This document shows positions 8,705-16,922 of a stretch of DNA of 50,808 nucleotides, piece by piece. Every line of letters begins with the position of its first letter. Position 1 is the stretch's first letter. The DNA is from CAYGYG01 sp964354155 (GTDB taxonomy: Bacteria; Hydrothermota; Tepidihabitantia; SM23-42; CAYGYG01), in contig CAYGYG010000020.1 in NCBI GenBank assembly GCA_964354155.1, positions 1-50,808 on the forward strand, given 5' to 3'. The position numbers and the translations under genes are program-made. A model generated the notes under the pieces. It saw only the letters and a program-made list of their open reading frames with translations, was not told the DNA's origin and ran no database searches.

Positions 8705-9075
8705 TGAAGAAACTGGACACCAAGAGTTTCGAAAAGCTGTTGCTGCAGGAGAGGGAGAGGATCGTCAAGGAACTGGGACATTCGGTGAATATCATCTCGC
8801 GACCCCAGGCTGAGATGTCGGGCGACCTTTCTTCGTATTCAACGCACATGGCCGATCAGGGTTCGGATACCCAGCAGAGGGAGATTGCCTCCCAATTGAT
8901 GTCTTCCGAACAGAAGCTGCTTTATGAGATTGAGCGCGCCCTGAAGAAGGTCGCCAAGAAGACGTTCGGTCAATGCGAGAAATGCAGCAAGAAGATCGAG
9001 CGGAAACGGCTGCAACTCGTCCCGTATGCTCGCTGCTGTATCACGTGCCAGAAAGGAACCGAGAATAAGAAATAG
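8704..9075 (+). CDS. dksA: DksA/TraR-family zinc-finger protein
   Basis: A 123-residue member of the DksA/TraR family, which binds the secondary channel of RNA polymerase and modulates initiation, often with ppGpp. Seen here are an N-terminal charged coiled-coil region (KLLLQERERIVKEL), a middle segment with SDTQQREIASQLM, and a C-terminal C4 zinc finger, CEKC then 17 residues then CITC. The start is the ATG that overlaps the ileS stop; GGAGGT sits just 3 bp upstream, unusually close, so reinitiation after ileS may matter more than ribosome binding-site recruitment. A longer frame opening at 8611 lies inside ileS and is not preferred. It is the third gene of the TPR-ileS-dksA-lspA-serS run. 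Whether it has the acidic tip residues of true DksA is uncertain. Confidence 0.87.
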   Translation: MKKLDTKSFEKLLLQERERIVKELGHSVNIISRPQAEMSGDLSSYSTHMADQGSDTQQREIASQLMSSEQKLLYEIERALKKVAKKTFGQCEKCSKKIERKRLQLVPYARCCITCQKGTENKK

Positions 9076-9550
9076 GTTTTTCCCCTTCGTCGTCGGTGCG
9101 GCGGTACTGCTGAGCGATCAGGTCAGCAAGTGGTTGATCGTGGCTTGCCTCAAACCCTACGAGGTATTGCCCGTGGTGGGATCCCTCCTTCAGTTCAGAC
9201 TGCGCTATAATCCGTATGGTGTCTTGAGTGTTAGCTTTGGGGCGGACTATATTTATTACATCGTCAATGCAATCGGCATTCTAGCATTGATCTATTTCAT
9301 GTTGAAGGTGGCGGTACGGCGCTTTGACCGGATGGTGCTGGGGGCGATTCTGGGCGGCGCGCTGGGCAACACGCTGGACCGGGTGCGGATTGACAAGGTC
9401 ATCGATTTCATTGACATGGGAATCGGTAATGCGCGCTGGCCTACGTACAACCTGGCGGATGCAGCGCTGACCGTCGGGATCGTGTTGATTGTCGGCGGCG
9501 AGCTTTTCGGGCGCGGTAAGGGTCGTAAGGATGCACCGGCGGTGCCATGA
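9026..9550 (+). CDS. lspA: Lipoprotein signal peptidase II
   Basis: Aspartyl peptidase of the inner membrane that removes signal peptides from prolipoproteins. Four hydrophobic segments are seen, with VLLSDQVSKWL near the N-terminus and the two catalytic motifs GNTLDR and NLADAAL, each with its Asp. The frame opens at ATG 9026, overlapping the end of the dksA gene by 50 bp. That gives 174 residues with a basic leader before the first span. No other ATG or GTG precedes the first span, so either this ATG or a rare start (ATA near 9065) is used. The stop overlaps the serS ATG (ATGA at 9547-9550). Several predicted lipoproteins in this window would be its substrates. Confidence 0.9.
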   Translation: MLAAVSRARKEPRIRNRFFPFVVGAAVLLSDQVSKWLIVACLKPYEVLPVVGSLLQFRLRYNPYGVLSVSFGADYIYYIVNAIGILALIYFMLKVAVRRFDRMVLGAILGGALGNTLDRVRIDKVIDFIDMGIGNARWPTYNLADAALTVGIVLIVGGELFGRGKGRKDAPAVP

Positions 9551-10803
9551 TTGACGTGCGGAGGCTCCGGGATAACCCCGAACTGTTCAAAGATGTCGTC
9601 CGGCGTCGCCGCGAGAGCGTCGACATTGAGGAGATTTTGAGGCTGGATGAACAGCGGCGCAAGAGGATATTCGAGGTCGAGAATCTGAAGCAGGAGAAGA
9701 ACCTGCTGTCCGAGGAAATCGGCCGGCTCAAGAAAGAGAAGCAGGGCGCCGACGAAATCATCGCCCGGTCCAAGGCCCTGATCGGCCGGATCAGCCTTCT
9801 GGAAACCGAAGTCAAAGAGATCGCGGAGCAGTTCGACCGTCTGATGCTCTGGGTTCCCAACCTCCCGGACGCCTCGGTGCCCGACAAAGATGAAATCGTG
9901 AAAGAATGGGGCGAGGTCGGTAGCCTTGATTTTGAGCCGCTGGCGCACTGGGACCTGGGTGAGGCGCTCGGTTTGATTGATTTGAAAGCGGCCGCCAAGC
10001 TGGCTGGCTCGCGCTTTGTTCTCTTCAAAGGGCGCGGCGCCCAGCTGGAAAGAGCCCTGGTTAGCTTCTGCCTCGATGTTCACACCAAGGAACACGGGTA
10101 TCAGGAAATCAGCCCGCCGGTGCTTGCCAATCTTGACTGTTTCGTCGGTGCCGCCCAGTTTCCGAAACTGGTTGACGAGATGTATCAGTGCAAGGACGAT
10201 CCGCTCTATCTGATACCGACGGCTGAAGTGCCGCTCATCAACCTGCACCGGGACGAAACCCTGGCCGAGGATGCCCTGCCCCTTCGCTACGCGGCCTACA
10301 CGACCTGCTTCCGGCGTGAGGCCGGGTCCTACGGGAAGGATGTGCGGGGCATGGTCCGAATTCACCAGTTCGACAAGGTTGAGCTGGTCAAGTTTACTTC
10401 CCCCGAGCGGTCCTACGAGGAAATGGAAAAGATGGTTTCTGACGTTGAGGTGATTCTGCAGCGGCTGGGGCTGCCTTACAAGGTCAAACTTCTGTCGGCC
10501 GGGGAGATGGGTTTTCAGTCGGCCAAGACCTACGATTTCGACGTTTGGGCCGCGGGACAGAAGCGTTGGTTAGAAGTTTCGTCGGTCTCGAATTGCGAAG
10601 CGTTTCAGGCGCGCCGGGCGAACATCCGACTCCGCCTCAAGAACGGTGAACTCGGCTATCCCCACATCCTCAACGGTTCGGGCGTGGCCTTGCCGCGCGT
10701 TTTCATCGCTCTTGTCGAAAACAACCAGACCCGGGACGGCCGTGTGAAGATACCGGAGTGCCTCAGACCCTATCTGGACGGACGGGAGTACATCAACGAT
10801 TGA
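9547..10803 (+). CDS. serS: Seryl-tRNA synthetase
   Basis: Class II aminoacyl-tRNA synthetase of 418 residues, near the usual 420-430. The N-terminal long coiled-coil arm that contacts the tRNA-Ser variable arm is visible (residues about 27-105, heptads in LKQEKNLLSEEIGRLKKEKQ). Motif 2 is the TTCFRREAGSYGKDVRGMVR stretch and motif 3 is LNGSGVALPR. Substrate-contact residues lie in IPTAEVPLINLH. It is coupled to lspA by ATGA. It is the last gene of the housekeeping run that starts at 5210; a 54-bp gap with an AGGAAA site precedes the RseC-like gene. Confidence 0.96.
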   Translation: MIDVRRLRDNPELFKDVVRRRRESVDIEEILRLDEQRRKRIFEVENLKQEKNLLSEEIGRLKKEKQGADEIIARSKALIGRISLLETEVKEIAEQFDRLMLWVPNLPDASVPDKDEIVKEWGEVGSLDFEPLAHWDLGEALGLIDLKAAAKLAGSRFVLFKGRGAQLERALVSFCLDVHTKEHGYQEISPPVLANLDCFVGAAQFPKLVDEMYQCKDDPLYLIPTAEVPLINLHRDETLAEDALPLRYAAYTTCFRREAGSYGKDVRGMVRIHQFDKVELVKFTSPERSYEEMEKMVSDVEVILQRLGLPYKVKLLSAGEMGFQSAKTYDFDVWAAGQKRWLEVSSVSNCEAFQARRANIRLRLKNGELGYPHILNGSGVALPRVFIALVENNQTRDGRVKIPECLRPYLDGREYIND

Positions 10804-10857
10804 CCGCCGGGGGCGACCCCACGGTCATGCACCGGTACTTACCCAGGAAACCTGATT

Positions 10858-11268
10858 ATGCGCCGAGAAACCGGTACGGTCATCGAAGTTGACGGGCCCG
10901 GCGCCCGGGTCAAGGTTGTACCCAGCGGTGCCTGTTCAAGCTGTGAAGCCAAAACACTGTGCATGGGCGGCGACAGAGGGGAGAAGGTTATAGAGGCCCG
11001 TAACGAAATCGGGGCAGGGGTCGGTGATACGGTTGTGGTGACGATCAAGTCCAGTCACGCCGTGATTGCGATGCTTGCGCTATTTGGTTTGCCGATTGTC
11101 TTGGGATTTGCGGGCACGCTGGTCGGCATTCAGTTCAACAACAACACGGTATCGGCGGTGTTGGGCCTGGGTGGGGTAGCCGTCGGTCTGGGCGCAGCCA
11201 AGGTGGTTGACCGGTACTGGGCAGGCCGGAAAAGGATCATGCCGGACATCACCGAAGTCAGACGGTGA
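10858..11268 (+). CDS. RseC/MucC-like (SoxR-reducing) membrane protein
   Basis: A 136-residue protein of the RseC/MucC family. The N-terminal soluble part holds a cysteine cluster (GACSSCEAKTLCMGG; C-x2-C-x5-C) that could bind an Fe-S centre or act in redox. Two membrane spans follow (AVIAMLALFGLPIVLGFAG and VLGLGGVAVGLGAAKVV). In proteobacteria, RseC affects sigma-E and SoxR reduction and often travels with Rnf complexes; no rnf, rse or soxR gene is in this window, so the role is open. An AGGAAA lies about 8 bp before the ATG. It may continue from serS or have its own promoter. The next gene has a promoter just after this stop. Confidence 0.82.
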   Translation: MRRETGTVIEVDGPGARVKVVPSGACSSCEAKTLCMGGDRGEKVIEARNEIGAGVGDTVVVTIKSSHAVIAMLALFGLPIVLGFAGTLVGIQFNNNTVSAVLGLGGVAVGLGAAKVVDRYWAGRKRIMPDITEVRR

Positions 11269-11279
11269 GCGTCAACTCG

Positions 11280-11308
11280 TTGACAGCTTCATTGATTCTG
11301 AATATACT
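11280..11308 (+). promoter_or_regulatory. Promoter of the ChrA-type transporter
   Basis: TTGACA (11280-11285), a 17-bp spacer and TATACT (11303-11308). GTG 11315 follows 6 bp later, indicating a leaderless transcript. Confidence 0.7.
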
Positions 11309-11314
11309 CGTGCC

Positions 11315-12397
11315 GTGAACCACGCGGCAAGGCTTCGTGACCTCCTCCTGGTTTTCCTCAAAGTCGGCACCCTTGGCTTCGGCGGGGGGCCGGCGATGCT
11401 GGCGCTGTTGCGTCGTGAAGTAGTCGAGAAGCGCGGGTGGATTTCCGATGATGAGCTTTCGGTGGCGGTGGGCATGGGCCAGATGCTGCCGGGTCCGTTC
11501 ATCCCGAACTACGTTGAGTACATTGCGTACCGCTTGCACCGGCTGAAAGGTGCCATCCTGGGTGTCGCGGTTTTTCTGGCGCCCTCGGTGTTGCTGGTCA
11601 TGGTCATCAGTTTTCTCTACTGCCGCTACCGTAGTCTGTCCGGGATTGATTACATCCTGCGGGGCATCGGCCCGATGGTGACGGCAATCCTGCTGGCCAC
11701 CTGTCTTGATATGGGGAAGAGGATGATCCGGGACGCCAAAACGCTCATCATATTCGTCGTTGCTTTTGCGGCCCTTACTCTGAAGTTTGACATCCTGTTT
11801 ACGGTTTTGCTGGCCGGTTTTCTGGGCATCGTGTTCTACCGTCTGACGATTCCGACCCTCAAGGCGATTTCTCTGACGCTGTTGATCGAACTCTTTGCCG
11901 TTTTTGCTAAGATCGGCGTGGTGAGCTTCGGCGGCGGTTACGCGGCGATCCCGCTGATCAAGAGCGAGATCGTGGACTTAAGGCACTGGCTCGATCTCAA
12001 GTCGTTCATCGACGGGGTGGGTATCGCTCAGATTACGCCCGGGCCGGTGGCGATCATTTCGACTTTCGTCGGCTTCAAGACTCAAGGGGTGCTTGGCGCG
12101 CTGGTTGCCACACTGGGCATGTTCCTGCCCTCGTTTTTGATGCTGCTTGGTCTCCTCCAGGTGTATGACCGCATCAAGCAACACCCCATGGTTGATAGCT
12201 TCTTCCGGGGCGTAAGGCCTGCGATCGTCGGATTCCTGCTTTCGGCGGCGGTGTTCATCGGAATCAGTACCTTGGTTGACTGGCGCTATGTCGTGCTTGG
12301 TGCGGCGGCCTTCCTCGCTCTGTTGAGGTTTCGGATCGACCCCGTCTTCCTGATAATCGCCGGTGCGGCATTCGGATTCATCCTGAGAGTCGTGTGA
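11315..12397 (+). CDS. chrA: ChrA-family (chromate) transporter, two-domain form
   Basis: A 360-residue membrane protein of the CHR family, known for chromate efflux and sulfate antagonism in some members; the physiological ion here is unknown. It is the long form with two homologous halves, each opening with an alike motif: LKVGTLGFGGGPAM ... GMGQMLPGPF and AKIGVVSFGGGYAA ... GIAQITPGPV. About ten membrane spans are visible. The open frame extends back to 11207 inside the previous gene, but the promoter ends at 11308, so GTG 11315 (NHAARLRDLLLVFLKVG) is the first start on the transcript and fits the family N-terminus. No chrB-type regulator is adjacent. Confidence 0.88.
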   Translation: MNHAARLRDLLLVFLKVGTLGFGGGPAMLALLRREVVEKRGWISDDELSVAVGMGQMLPGPFIPNYVEYIAYRLHRLKGAILGVAVFLAPSVLLVMVISFLYCRYRSLSGIDYILRGIGPMVTAILLATCLDMGKRMIRDAKTLIIFVVAFAALTLKFDILFTVLLAGFLGIVFYRLTIPTLKAISLTLLIELFAVFAKIGVVSFGGGYAAIPLIKSEIVDLRHWLDLKSFIDGVGIAQITPGPVAIISTFVGFKTQGVLGALVATLGMFLPSFLMLLGLLQVYDRIKQHPMVDSFFRGVRPAIVGFLLSAAVFIGISTLVDWRYVVLGAAAFLALLRFRIDPVFLIIAGAAFGFILRVV

Positions 12398-12423
12398 AGG
12401 TATGAACCGGTTGGACAAAAGCA

Positions 12424-12452
12424 TTGATTTGCGATGTGCGGCCGGCTATAAT
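12424..12452 (+). promoter_or_regulatory. Promoter of the M23 lipoprotein gene
   Basis: TTGATT (12424-12429), a 17-bp spacer and TATAAT (12447-12452). GTG 12459 is in frame 6 bp later. An upstream ATG at 12402 precedes the promoter and would not be on this transcript. Confidence 0.65.
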
Positions 12453-12458
12453 CGTGGC

Positions 12459-13673
12459 GTGAGCAGATCCTTTGGTGACCCAATCCGCCGGCAGTTCTAC
12501 GTGTTCATGATGTGCGTCTTGATTGCGGGATGCCCGGGGGGAAAGAAGGAACAAAGTGAGAAGCCGGTACGCGGGCCGGTGATTACCATCGAACTTGTCA
12601 AGATCAAGCGCAATGACCACCTGCAGGCGGCGCTCTTTCGCACGACGATCGATCGCGTCCTGGCGGTGAGCATTCTGGATTTGCTGAAGACCGCGAAGTT
12701 TCCGTTCCGGTACTGCCGGCCGGCGGATTCGGTCTACATCGAGCGGGTCAACGGAAAGTTCCGGCGGTTCTGTTATGTCAAAGGACCAAAAGAGAAGTAT
12801 TACGTGGCGAGGGATTCACTTGGTCTATTCTGCTACATGCATTTCCCCTACGTTGAACGGCACCTGATCATGGTGCGTGGGCGGATCAACTCGTCGATCT
12901 ACGAGACGCTGCTCAATATGGGGGAGACGCCCGAACTCGTCTACAACTTCGCCGATGTTTTCGCGTGGGAGATCGATTTCTTCACCGAGACGCAGCAGGG
13001 CGATACCCTTGAGATCCTGGTCGAGAAGGAACTGGCCGATGGTTTGGCGGTCGGGTACCCGGCGATTCTCTATGCTCGGTACAAGGGGTACGTTGGGGAC
13101 TACTCCGGCGTCTACTTCGATGATCCGTCCGGTTATGACGACTACTACAACATGAAGGGCGAATCGTTGAGAAAGTCCCTCCTCAAATCGCCGCTTCGGT
13201 ACAGTCGCATCAGCTCTCACTTTTCGGCGAACCGGTTCCATCCCATTTTGCGCATCTATCGGCCGCATCACGGCATGGACTATGTCGCGCCGGCCGGGAG
13301 CCCGGTTTCATCGATCGGTCAGGGCCGGGTGACGTTTGCCGGCACCAAGGGCGGATACGGCCGGATGGTCGAAGTAAGACACCCCAACGGTTACAAGACG
13401 CGTTATGGTCATCTTTCAAGGATCTCGGGCGGCGTTATCGTCGGCAAGCACGTTAATATGGGGGAAGTGATCGGCTATGTGGGACGGTCGGGGCTTGCCA
13501 CGGGTCCTCATCTTCATTTCGAATTCTATGTCAACAACTCGCCGGTAAATCCCCTGAGGATAAAGATCCCGCGTGCCCCGTCGGTCAAGAAGCAGTACCG
13601 AGAGCTATTCGAAAAGGAGAAGACGAGGATTCGGGAGCTTGCCGAGAGCTTGAAGAAGGCATCCCGGGTATGA
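12459..13673 (+). CDS. M23 (LytM) peptidoglycan peptidase lipoprotein
   Basis: A 404-residue murein endopeptidase-type protein. From GTG 12459 it has a clean lipoprotein signal: two arginines, a hydrophobic core and the lipobox LIAGC. A middle domain (VRGRINSSIYETLLNMGETP ... WEIDFFTETQQGDTLEILVE) matches the Csd3/MepM type that precedes the catalytic domain. The M23 domain has SSHFSANRFHPI, HHGMDYVAP (His-x3-Asp zinc ligands) and HLHFE (second His pair), so it looks active. It probably cleaves peptide cross-links in the periplasm during growth. A longer reading from ATG 12402 would place 19 extra residues before the signal peptide and starts upstream of the promoter, so it is rejected. Confidence 0.9.
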   Translation: MSRSFGDPIRRQFYVFMMCVLIAGCPGGKKEQSEKPVRGPVITIELVKIKRNDHLQAALFRTTIDRVLAVSILDLLKTAKFPFRYCRPADSVYIERVNGKFRRFCYVKGPKEKYYVARDSLGLFCYMHFPYVERHLIMVRGRINSSIYETLLNMGETPELVYNFADVFAWEIDFFTETQQGDTLEILVEKELADGLAVGYPAILYARYKGYVGDYSGVYFDDPSGYDDYYNMKGESLRKSLLKSPLRYSRISSHFSANRFHPILRIYRPHHGMDYVAPAGSPVSSIGQGRVTFAGTKGGYGRMVEVRHPNGYKTRYGHLSRISGGVIVGKHVNMGEVIGYVGRSGLATGPHLHFEFYVNNSPVNPLRIKIPRAPSVKKQYRELFEKEKTRIRELAESLKKASRV

Positions 13674-13756
13674 GGTTGGTTTGGGGCGTAATTGCGTTCG
13701 GCTATCTAGTGATTCCCCGGGTCGTGGTGGTGATGCGGCTCAGTTCGGCTCGGTGA
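13670..13756 (+). CDS. Possible 28-residue hydrophobic peptide
   Basis: A short frame whose ATG overlaps the M23 stop (ATGA at 13670-13673). It would encode a 28-residue peptide with one hydrophobic stretch (GVIAFGYLVI ... VVVVM) and basic ends, compatible with a single membrane span. The ATGA coupling is the same arrangement used between real genes here, but a frame this short can arise by chance and no homology can be claimed. Confidence 0.25.
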   Translation: MRLVWGVIAFGYLVIPRVVVVMRLSSAR

Positions 13757-13860
13757 CGAATACGACATTTCCCACGCCTTTTCCTTGAACGAGTGCGGAA
13801 CGAGTCACACCTTCGGCCTGGGGATCGACTTCTGACCCCGGATCCCTTTTGCGATCGGGC

Positions 13861-13886
13861 ATTTGATTATTTTACAATTATCAAAT
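13861..13886 (+). promoter_or_regulatory. Palindromic operator copy 1, upstream of the winged-helix gene
   Basis: A 26-bp imperfect palindrome, ATTTGAT-N12-ATCAAAT. It lies 17 bp before the start codon of the winged-helix gene and covers a possible -10 (TACAAT 13873-13878, with TTGCGA 18 bp upstream). A second copy, identical at 24 of 26 positions, lies after the gene at 14232. Autoregulation is the natural inference. Confidence 0.6.
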
Positions 13887-13903
13887 CATCAAACGGAGGT
13901 AAA

Positions 13904-14221
13904 ATGAAAGTGGTAGAACGAAAGTTCCGAGGATCACTAATCTGTCGAGTGCTGGGATACCCGATATCCTATGGCGTCGTAAAAATGCTTCTGGCCGAAG
14001 GACCGATGACGCTTGGCCAGATCGTGCCGAGAACCGGCCGCTCGAAACCGACTCTATGCATCATGCTGACTAAACTGAGACTCACCAACATCGTACGCTA
14101 TGAGAGAAGGGGCCGGAGCACGACCTACTGGATCAAGTATCCGAGCCAAGTGAAAAGGATACTGAATGCCTGCGATCTGCTTGTGGGCAGAATGTCACGG
14201 GGGCTGGACCGCGACTTCTGA
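13904..14221 (+). CDS. Winged-helix (ArsR-like) transcriptional regulator
   Basis: A 105-residue DNA-binding protein. The helix-turn-helix core is GPMTLGQIVPRTGRSKPTLC followed by LTKLRLTNIVRYERRGRSTTYW, the recognition helix and beta-wing pattern of the ArsR/MarR type. No effector-binding cysteine pair of the classic ArsR metal site is seen. The start is ATG 13904 with GGAGG 5 bp upstream; the longer frame from 13793 lacks such a site. The gene is bracketed by two copies of one palindrome, one over its own promoter region and one between it and the next gene, so it probably represses itself and the secreted protein at 14325. Confidence 0.8.
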   Translation: MKVVERKFRGSLICRVLGYPISYGVVKMLLAEGPMTLGQIVPRTGRSKPTLCIMLTKLRLTNIVRYERRGRSTTYWIKYPSQVKRILNACDLLVGRMSRGLDRDF

Positions 14222-14231
14222 TCATTTGACG

Positions 14232-14257
14232 ATTTGATTATTTTACAATTGTCAAAC
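14232..14257 (+). promoter_or_regulatory. Palindromic operator copy 2, upstream of the secreted repeat protein
   Basis: This second copy of the 26-bp palindrome differs from copy 1 only at 14251 (G for A) and 14257 (C for T). It ends 24 bp before the -35 box at 14282. An extra half-site, ATTTGAC, precedes it at 14224-14230. Confidence 0.6.
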
Positions 14258-14281
14258 GATGGGGGTGGGGATGATTGGGTG

Positions 14282-14309
14282 TTGACAGGCCCGGGGAAGA
14301 GTATATAAT
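14282..14309 (+). promoter_or_regulatory. Strong promoter of the secreted repeat protein
   Basis: TTGACA (14282-14287), a 16-bp spacer and TATAAT (14304-14309), both consensus. CGGAGG follows at 14314-14319 and ATG at 14325, so this message carries a short leader with a ribosome binding site. Confidence 0.8.
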
Positions 14310-14324
14310 AATGCCGGAGGCGCC

Positions 14325-16922
14325 ATGAGGATACTTGCTGATTTGGCGGTTGGTTTTGGATTGATAACGACTCTTGCACTTGCCCAGAGCATCAACGACT
14401 TCCGGGTTAACAACGAGGACTACCCAGCGGATTATCTGCAGTATTATGCGTCGATCGGCTGCGACAGTGCGGGTAATGCAGCTGTGGTGTGGTTTGACGT
14501 GCGTGAGATTTATGCGCAACTCTACGCCCAGCGCATGCGTTACGACGGCACGCCGGTCGGCAGTAACTTCAGGGTCACGGACACCGTCAGGCTCATTAGT
14601 GTCTTGCATCCGACTGTCTCCGCCCGAAACGACGGTAGATTCGTCCTTGTCTATTCGACCAACCGGAATACCTGGTGCCGCCGATTTGCCTCTGACGGAA
14701 CGCCGCTCGGTCTCGGTTTCAGGGTGAATGATGATTCGGTGAACTCGTCAAACTACAGTGCGGCTGATGTTGAGCATTCTGACGGCAGTTTCACGGTTGT
14801 CTTCTCGAACACGGACAACAAACATGTTTATGGACAGAGATTTGACTCCTCGGGCAACCGACTGGGCGCGAACTTCAGAATCTCGGATAGCGCGGGTCAA
14901 ACCGCCCCGATACCTGCAGTTAGAGTCGACCGAGCCTCCGGCTCAGTGGCTACCTGGGGCAGCGGTTCGCCCGGGAATGTCATGGGACAGCGGTATGATT
15001 CTCTCGGTCGAAGAGTCGGCGGTAATTTTCAGATTAACGACTCGGTCTCGTTGTGTGGGTCAGGCAATTCGGTATCGCATATGATGAACCACGGTTTTGT
15101 CGTTTCGTGGCGCGGCCAGGGGAACAAGATCTGGGCCCAATTATATGACCGAAATGGTAATCGCATCGGCGGGCGTTTTGTCGTGAATGAAGACACGTTA
15201 AGCGCTGGAATCCGAGGGCCCTGGACTTGCCAATCAGGTTCGAACGCTGTCGTATCGTGGTCTCACACGAAGGGTGTACACCGCAATTTCGTCTATTGCC
15301 AACGATACGATACCCTGGGCAATCGGATCGGGAATAACGCACAAGTGAATCGGGACACGACGCTCAGGCTGCGCATGGCGGCGAGGGCAGATAACGCGCA
15401 TTCCGGGTCGTACTACATAACCTGGGACCGTTGCGACGACGGCCGAACCTACCGATTTGACATCATGTATCAAGCATTCAGCGCCGACGGGATTCCGCTG
15501 GGCCAGAATCAGGTCATCAGTTTCGACAGTGGAGGCGGTAATCAGGTTTTGCCCGGTGTGGCGAATGATCGTGATGGGAATTTCTTCATCACCTGGTCGG
15601 ACACCAGAAACGGACATCATACTGACGTCTATGCTCGGAGGTTTGATCGCGGCGGGAGCCCCTTTTCCCACGATTTCGAAGTTAATGACGATACGAGTTT
15701 TACAAACGCCCACGAGTTTTCGTCGATCGCCATGAACAGTTCCGGTTTGTACGTAATGGTCTGGTGTGATGGGAGAGATTCTGCCCGAAGACAGATCTGC
15801 GCTCAGCGTTTTGACCGAAACGGCGTGACCTTGGGTCCGAATTATAGGATAGGCAATATTCCGTCGGGTAGGGGAGCCGATTACCCGAAGCTCTGTGCGC
15901 TGCCGAGCGGTTGTTTTGTATTATGCTGGAGTGATAACCGAAACGGTGATCTTGATGTCTATGGCCAGCGCCTGGACGGGCTCGGTTTACCGGTTGGTCC
16001 GGAATTCAAGGTGAATGACGACGCAACCAGCCGGGACCAGGATTATGCGACCGTCGCCGGCGACAACGTTGGAAATGTCGTGATTGTCTGGCAGGACCTT
16101 CGGGATTCGCTGATCAGTATCTACGGTCAACGCTATGACGTAAACGGCACCCCGGCTGGAATCAATTTCAGAGTCAATGATCCGGGTGTTGCGGGTGATC
16201 ACAACTATTTCCCGGGTATCGCATTTGACACAAAACGGAATTCAATCATCGTCTTGTCGGACAGCATTCAAGTTCGCGGTCAGCGATATGATTCTCTCGG
16301 TGACAAGGTTGGGAGTAATTTCATGATAAGCACGGGTCCGGCTCAGGCAAAGAAGCGTTATCCCGTTCTTGCGGCAAGAAACGAGGGCGAATTCTTTGTG
16401 GTCTGGTCTGATGATCGATTGCTTGGGCAGCAGAGATTCAACCTGTTCGGTCAATGCTACCGCAATTGGCTGCCGGTTGGCTCGAACTACAAGATCGACT
16501 GCGACACGACCGGCGCCGATCATGAATATCCGTGGATAGTTTCAGACAGCTCAAGGATTTATATCGTCTGGACAAGGCGCCGGTACATGGTCAATGACTA
16601 CGGGGATATCTTTGCCAAGCTACTTGAGTGGAGTCAGATTCCGATGGTCGGGGAAGAGGTGACAAGCAGTCTTCTCCCGGATACAAGATTCCGCATCTGG
16701 CCGAATCCGTCGAAAACCGCGATCCGACTACAAATCCTTGGGGTCACCAGCGGAGATACAAAGATACGAATCTACGATGTTGCGGGGAGGATGGTGAGCG
16801 ATCTGTCAGAGTCATTAGGAGCGGGTAGGGTGCTGTCAGTCTCGCTCAACCCCGGGGTGTATTTTGTGACTTGTTCAAACAAGACGCAAACCATAACCAG
16901 GAAAGCCGTAGTGGTTGAGTGA
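14325..16922 (+). CDS. Large secreted repeat protein with type IX-like C-terminal sorting module
   Basis: An 865-residue exported protein. The signal peptide ends at about LALAQ. The body consists of some 13 degenerate repeats of about 55 residues, each with the pattern xxYxQRYDxxGxxxGxNFxVNDD (for example HVYGQRFDSSGNRLGANF, SIYGQRYDVNGTPAGINF) followed by a VVSWxD/VIVWQD strand. The layout suggests a beta-propeller or stacked-sheet surface protein. The last ~75 residues (FRIWPNPSKTAIRLQIL ... IRIYDVAGRMV ... LNPGVYFVTC) match the C-terminal Ig-like module used by type IX secretion in Bacteroidetes relatives. No secretion machinery is in the window. It has a consensus promoter and a palindromic operator, so it is a likely target of the small regulator upstream. 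Function unknown. Confidence 0.8.
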   Translation: MRILADLAVGFGLITTLALAQSINDFRVNNEDYPADYLQYYASIGCDSAGNAAVVWFDVREIYAQLYAQRMRYDGTPVGSNFRVTDTVRLISVLHPTVSARNDGRFVLVYSTNRNTWCRRFASDGTPLGLGFRVNDDSVNSSNYSAADVEHSDGSFTVVFSNTDNKHVYGQRFDSSGNRLGANFRISDSAGQTAPIPAVRVDRASGSVATWGSGSPGNVMGQRYDSLGRRVGGNFQINDSVSLCGSGNSVSHMMNHGFVVSWRGQGNKIWAQLYDRNGNRIGGRFVVNEDTLSAGIRGPWTCQSGSNAVVSWSHTKGVHRNFVYCQRYDTLGNRIGNNAQVNRDTTLRLRMAARADNAHSGSYYITWDRCDDGRTYRFDIMYQAFSADGIPLGQNQVISFDSGGGNQVLPGVANDRDGNFFITWSDTRNGHHTDVYARRFDRGGSPFSHDFEVNDDTSFTNAHEFSSIAMNSSGLYVMVWCDGRDSARRQICAQRFDRNGVTLGPNYRIGNIPSGRGADYPKLCALPSGCFVLCWSDNRNGDLDVYGQRLDGLGLPVGPEFKVNDDATSRDQDYATVAGDNVGNVVIVWQDLRDSLISIYGQRYDVNGTPAGINFRVNDPGVAGDHNYFPGIAFDTKRNSIIVLSDSIQVRGQRYDSLGDKVGSNFMISTGPAQAKKRYPVLAARNEGEFFVVWSDDRLLGQQRFNLFGQCYRNWLPVGSNYKIDCDTTGADHEYPWIVSDSSRIYIVWTRRRYMVNDYGDIFAKLLEWSQIPMVGEEVTSSLLPDTRFRIWPNPSKTAIRLQILGVTSGDTKIRIYDVAGRMVSDLSESLGAGRVLSVSLNPGVYFVTCSNKTQTITRKAVVVE

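Noticed and set aside
9292..10365. 357-codon open frame on the minus strand
   Set aside because: It lies antisense to serS and the end of lspA, whose products carry complete family motifs; the frame has no recognisable domain.
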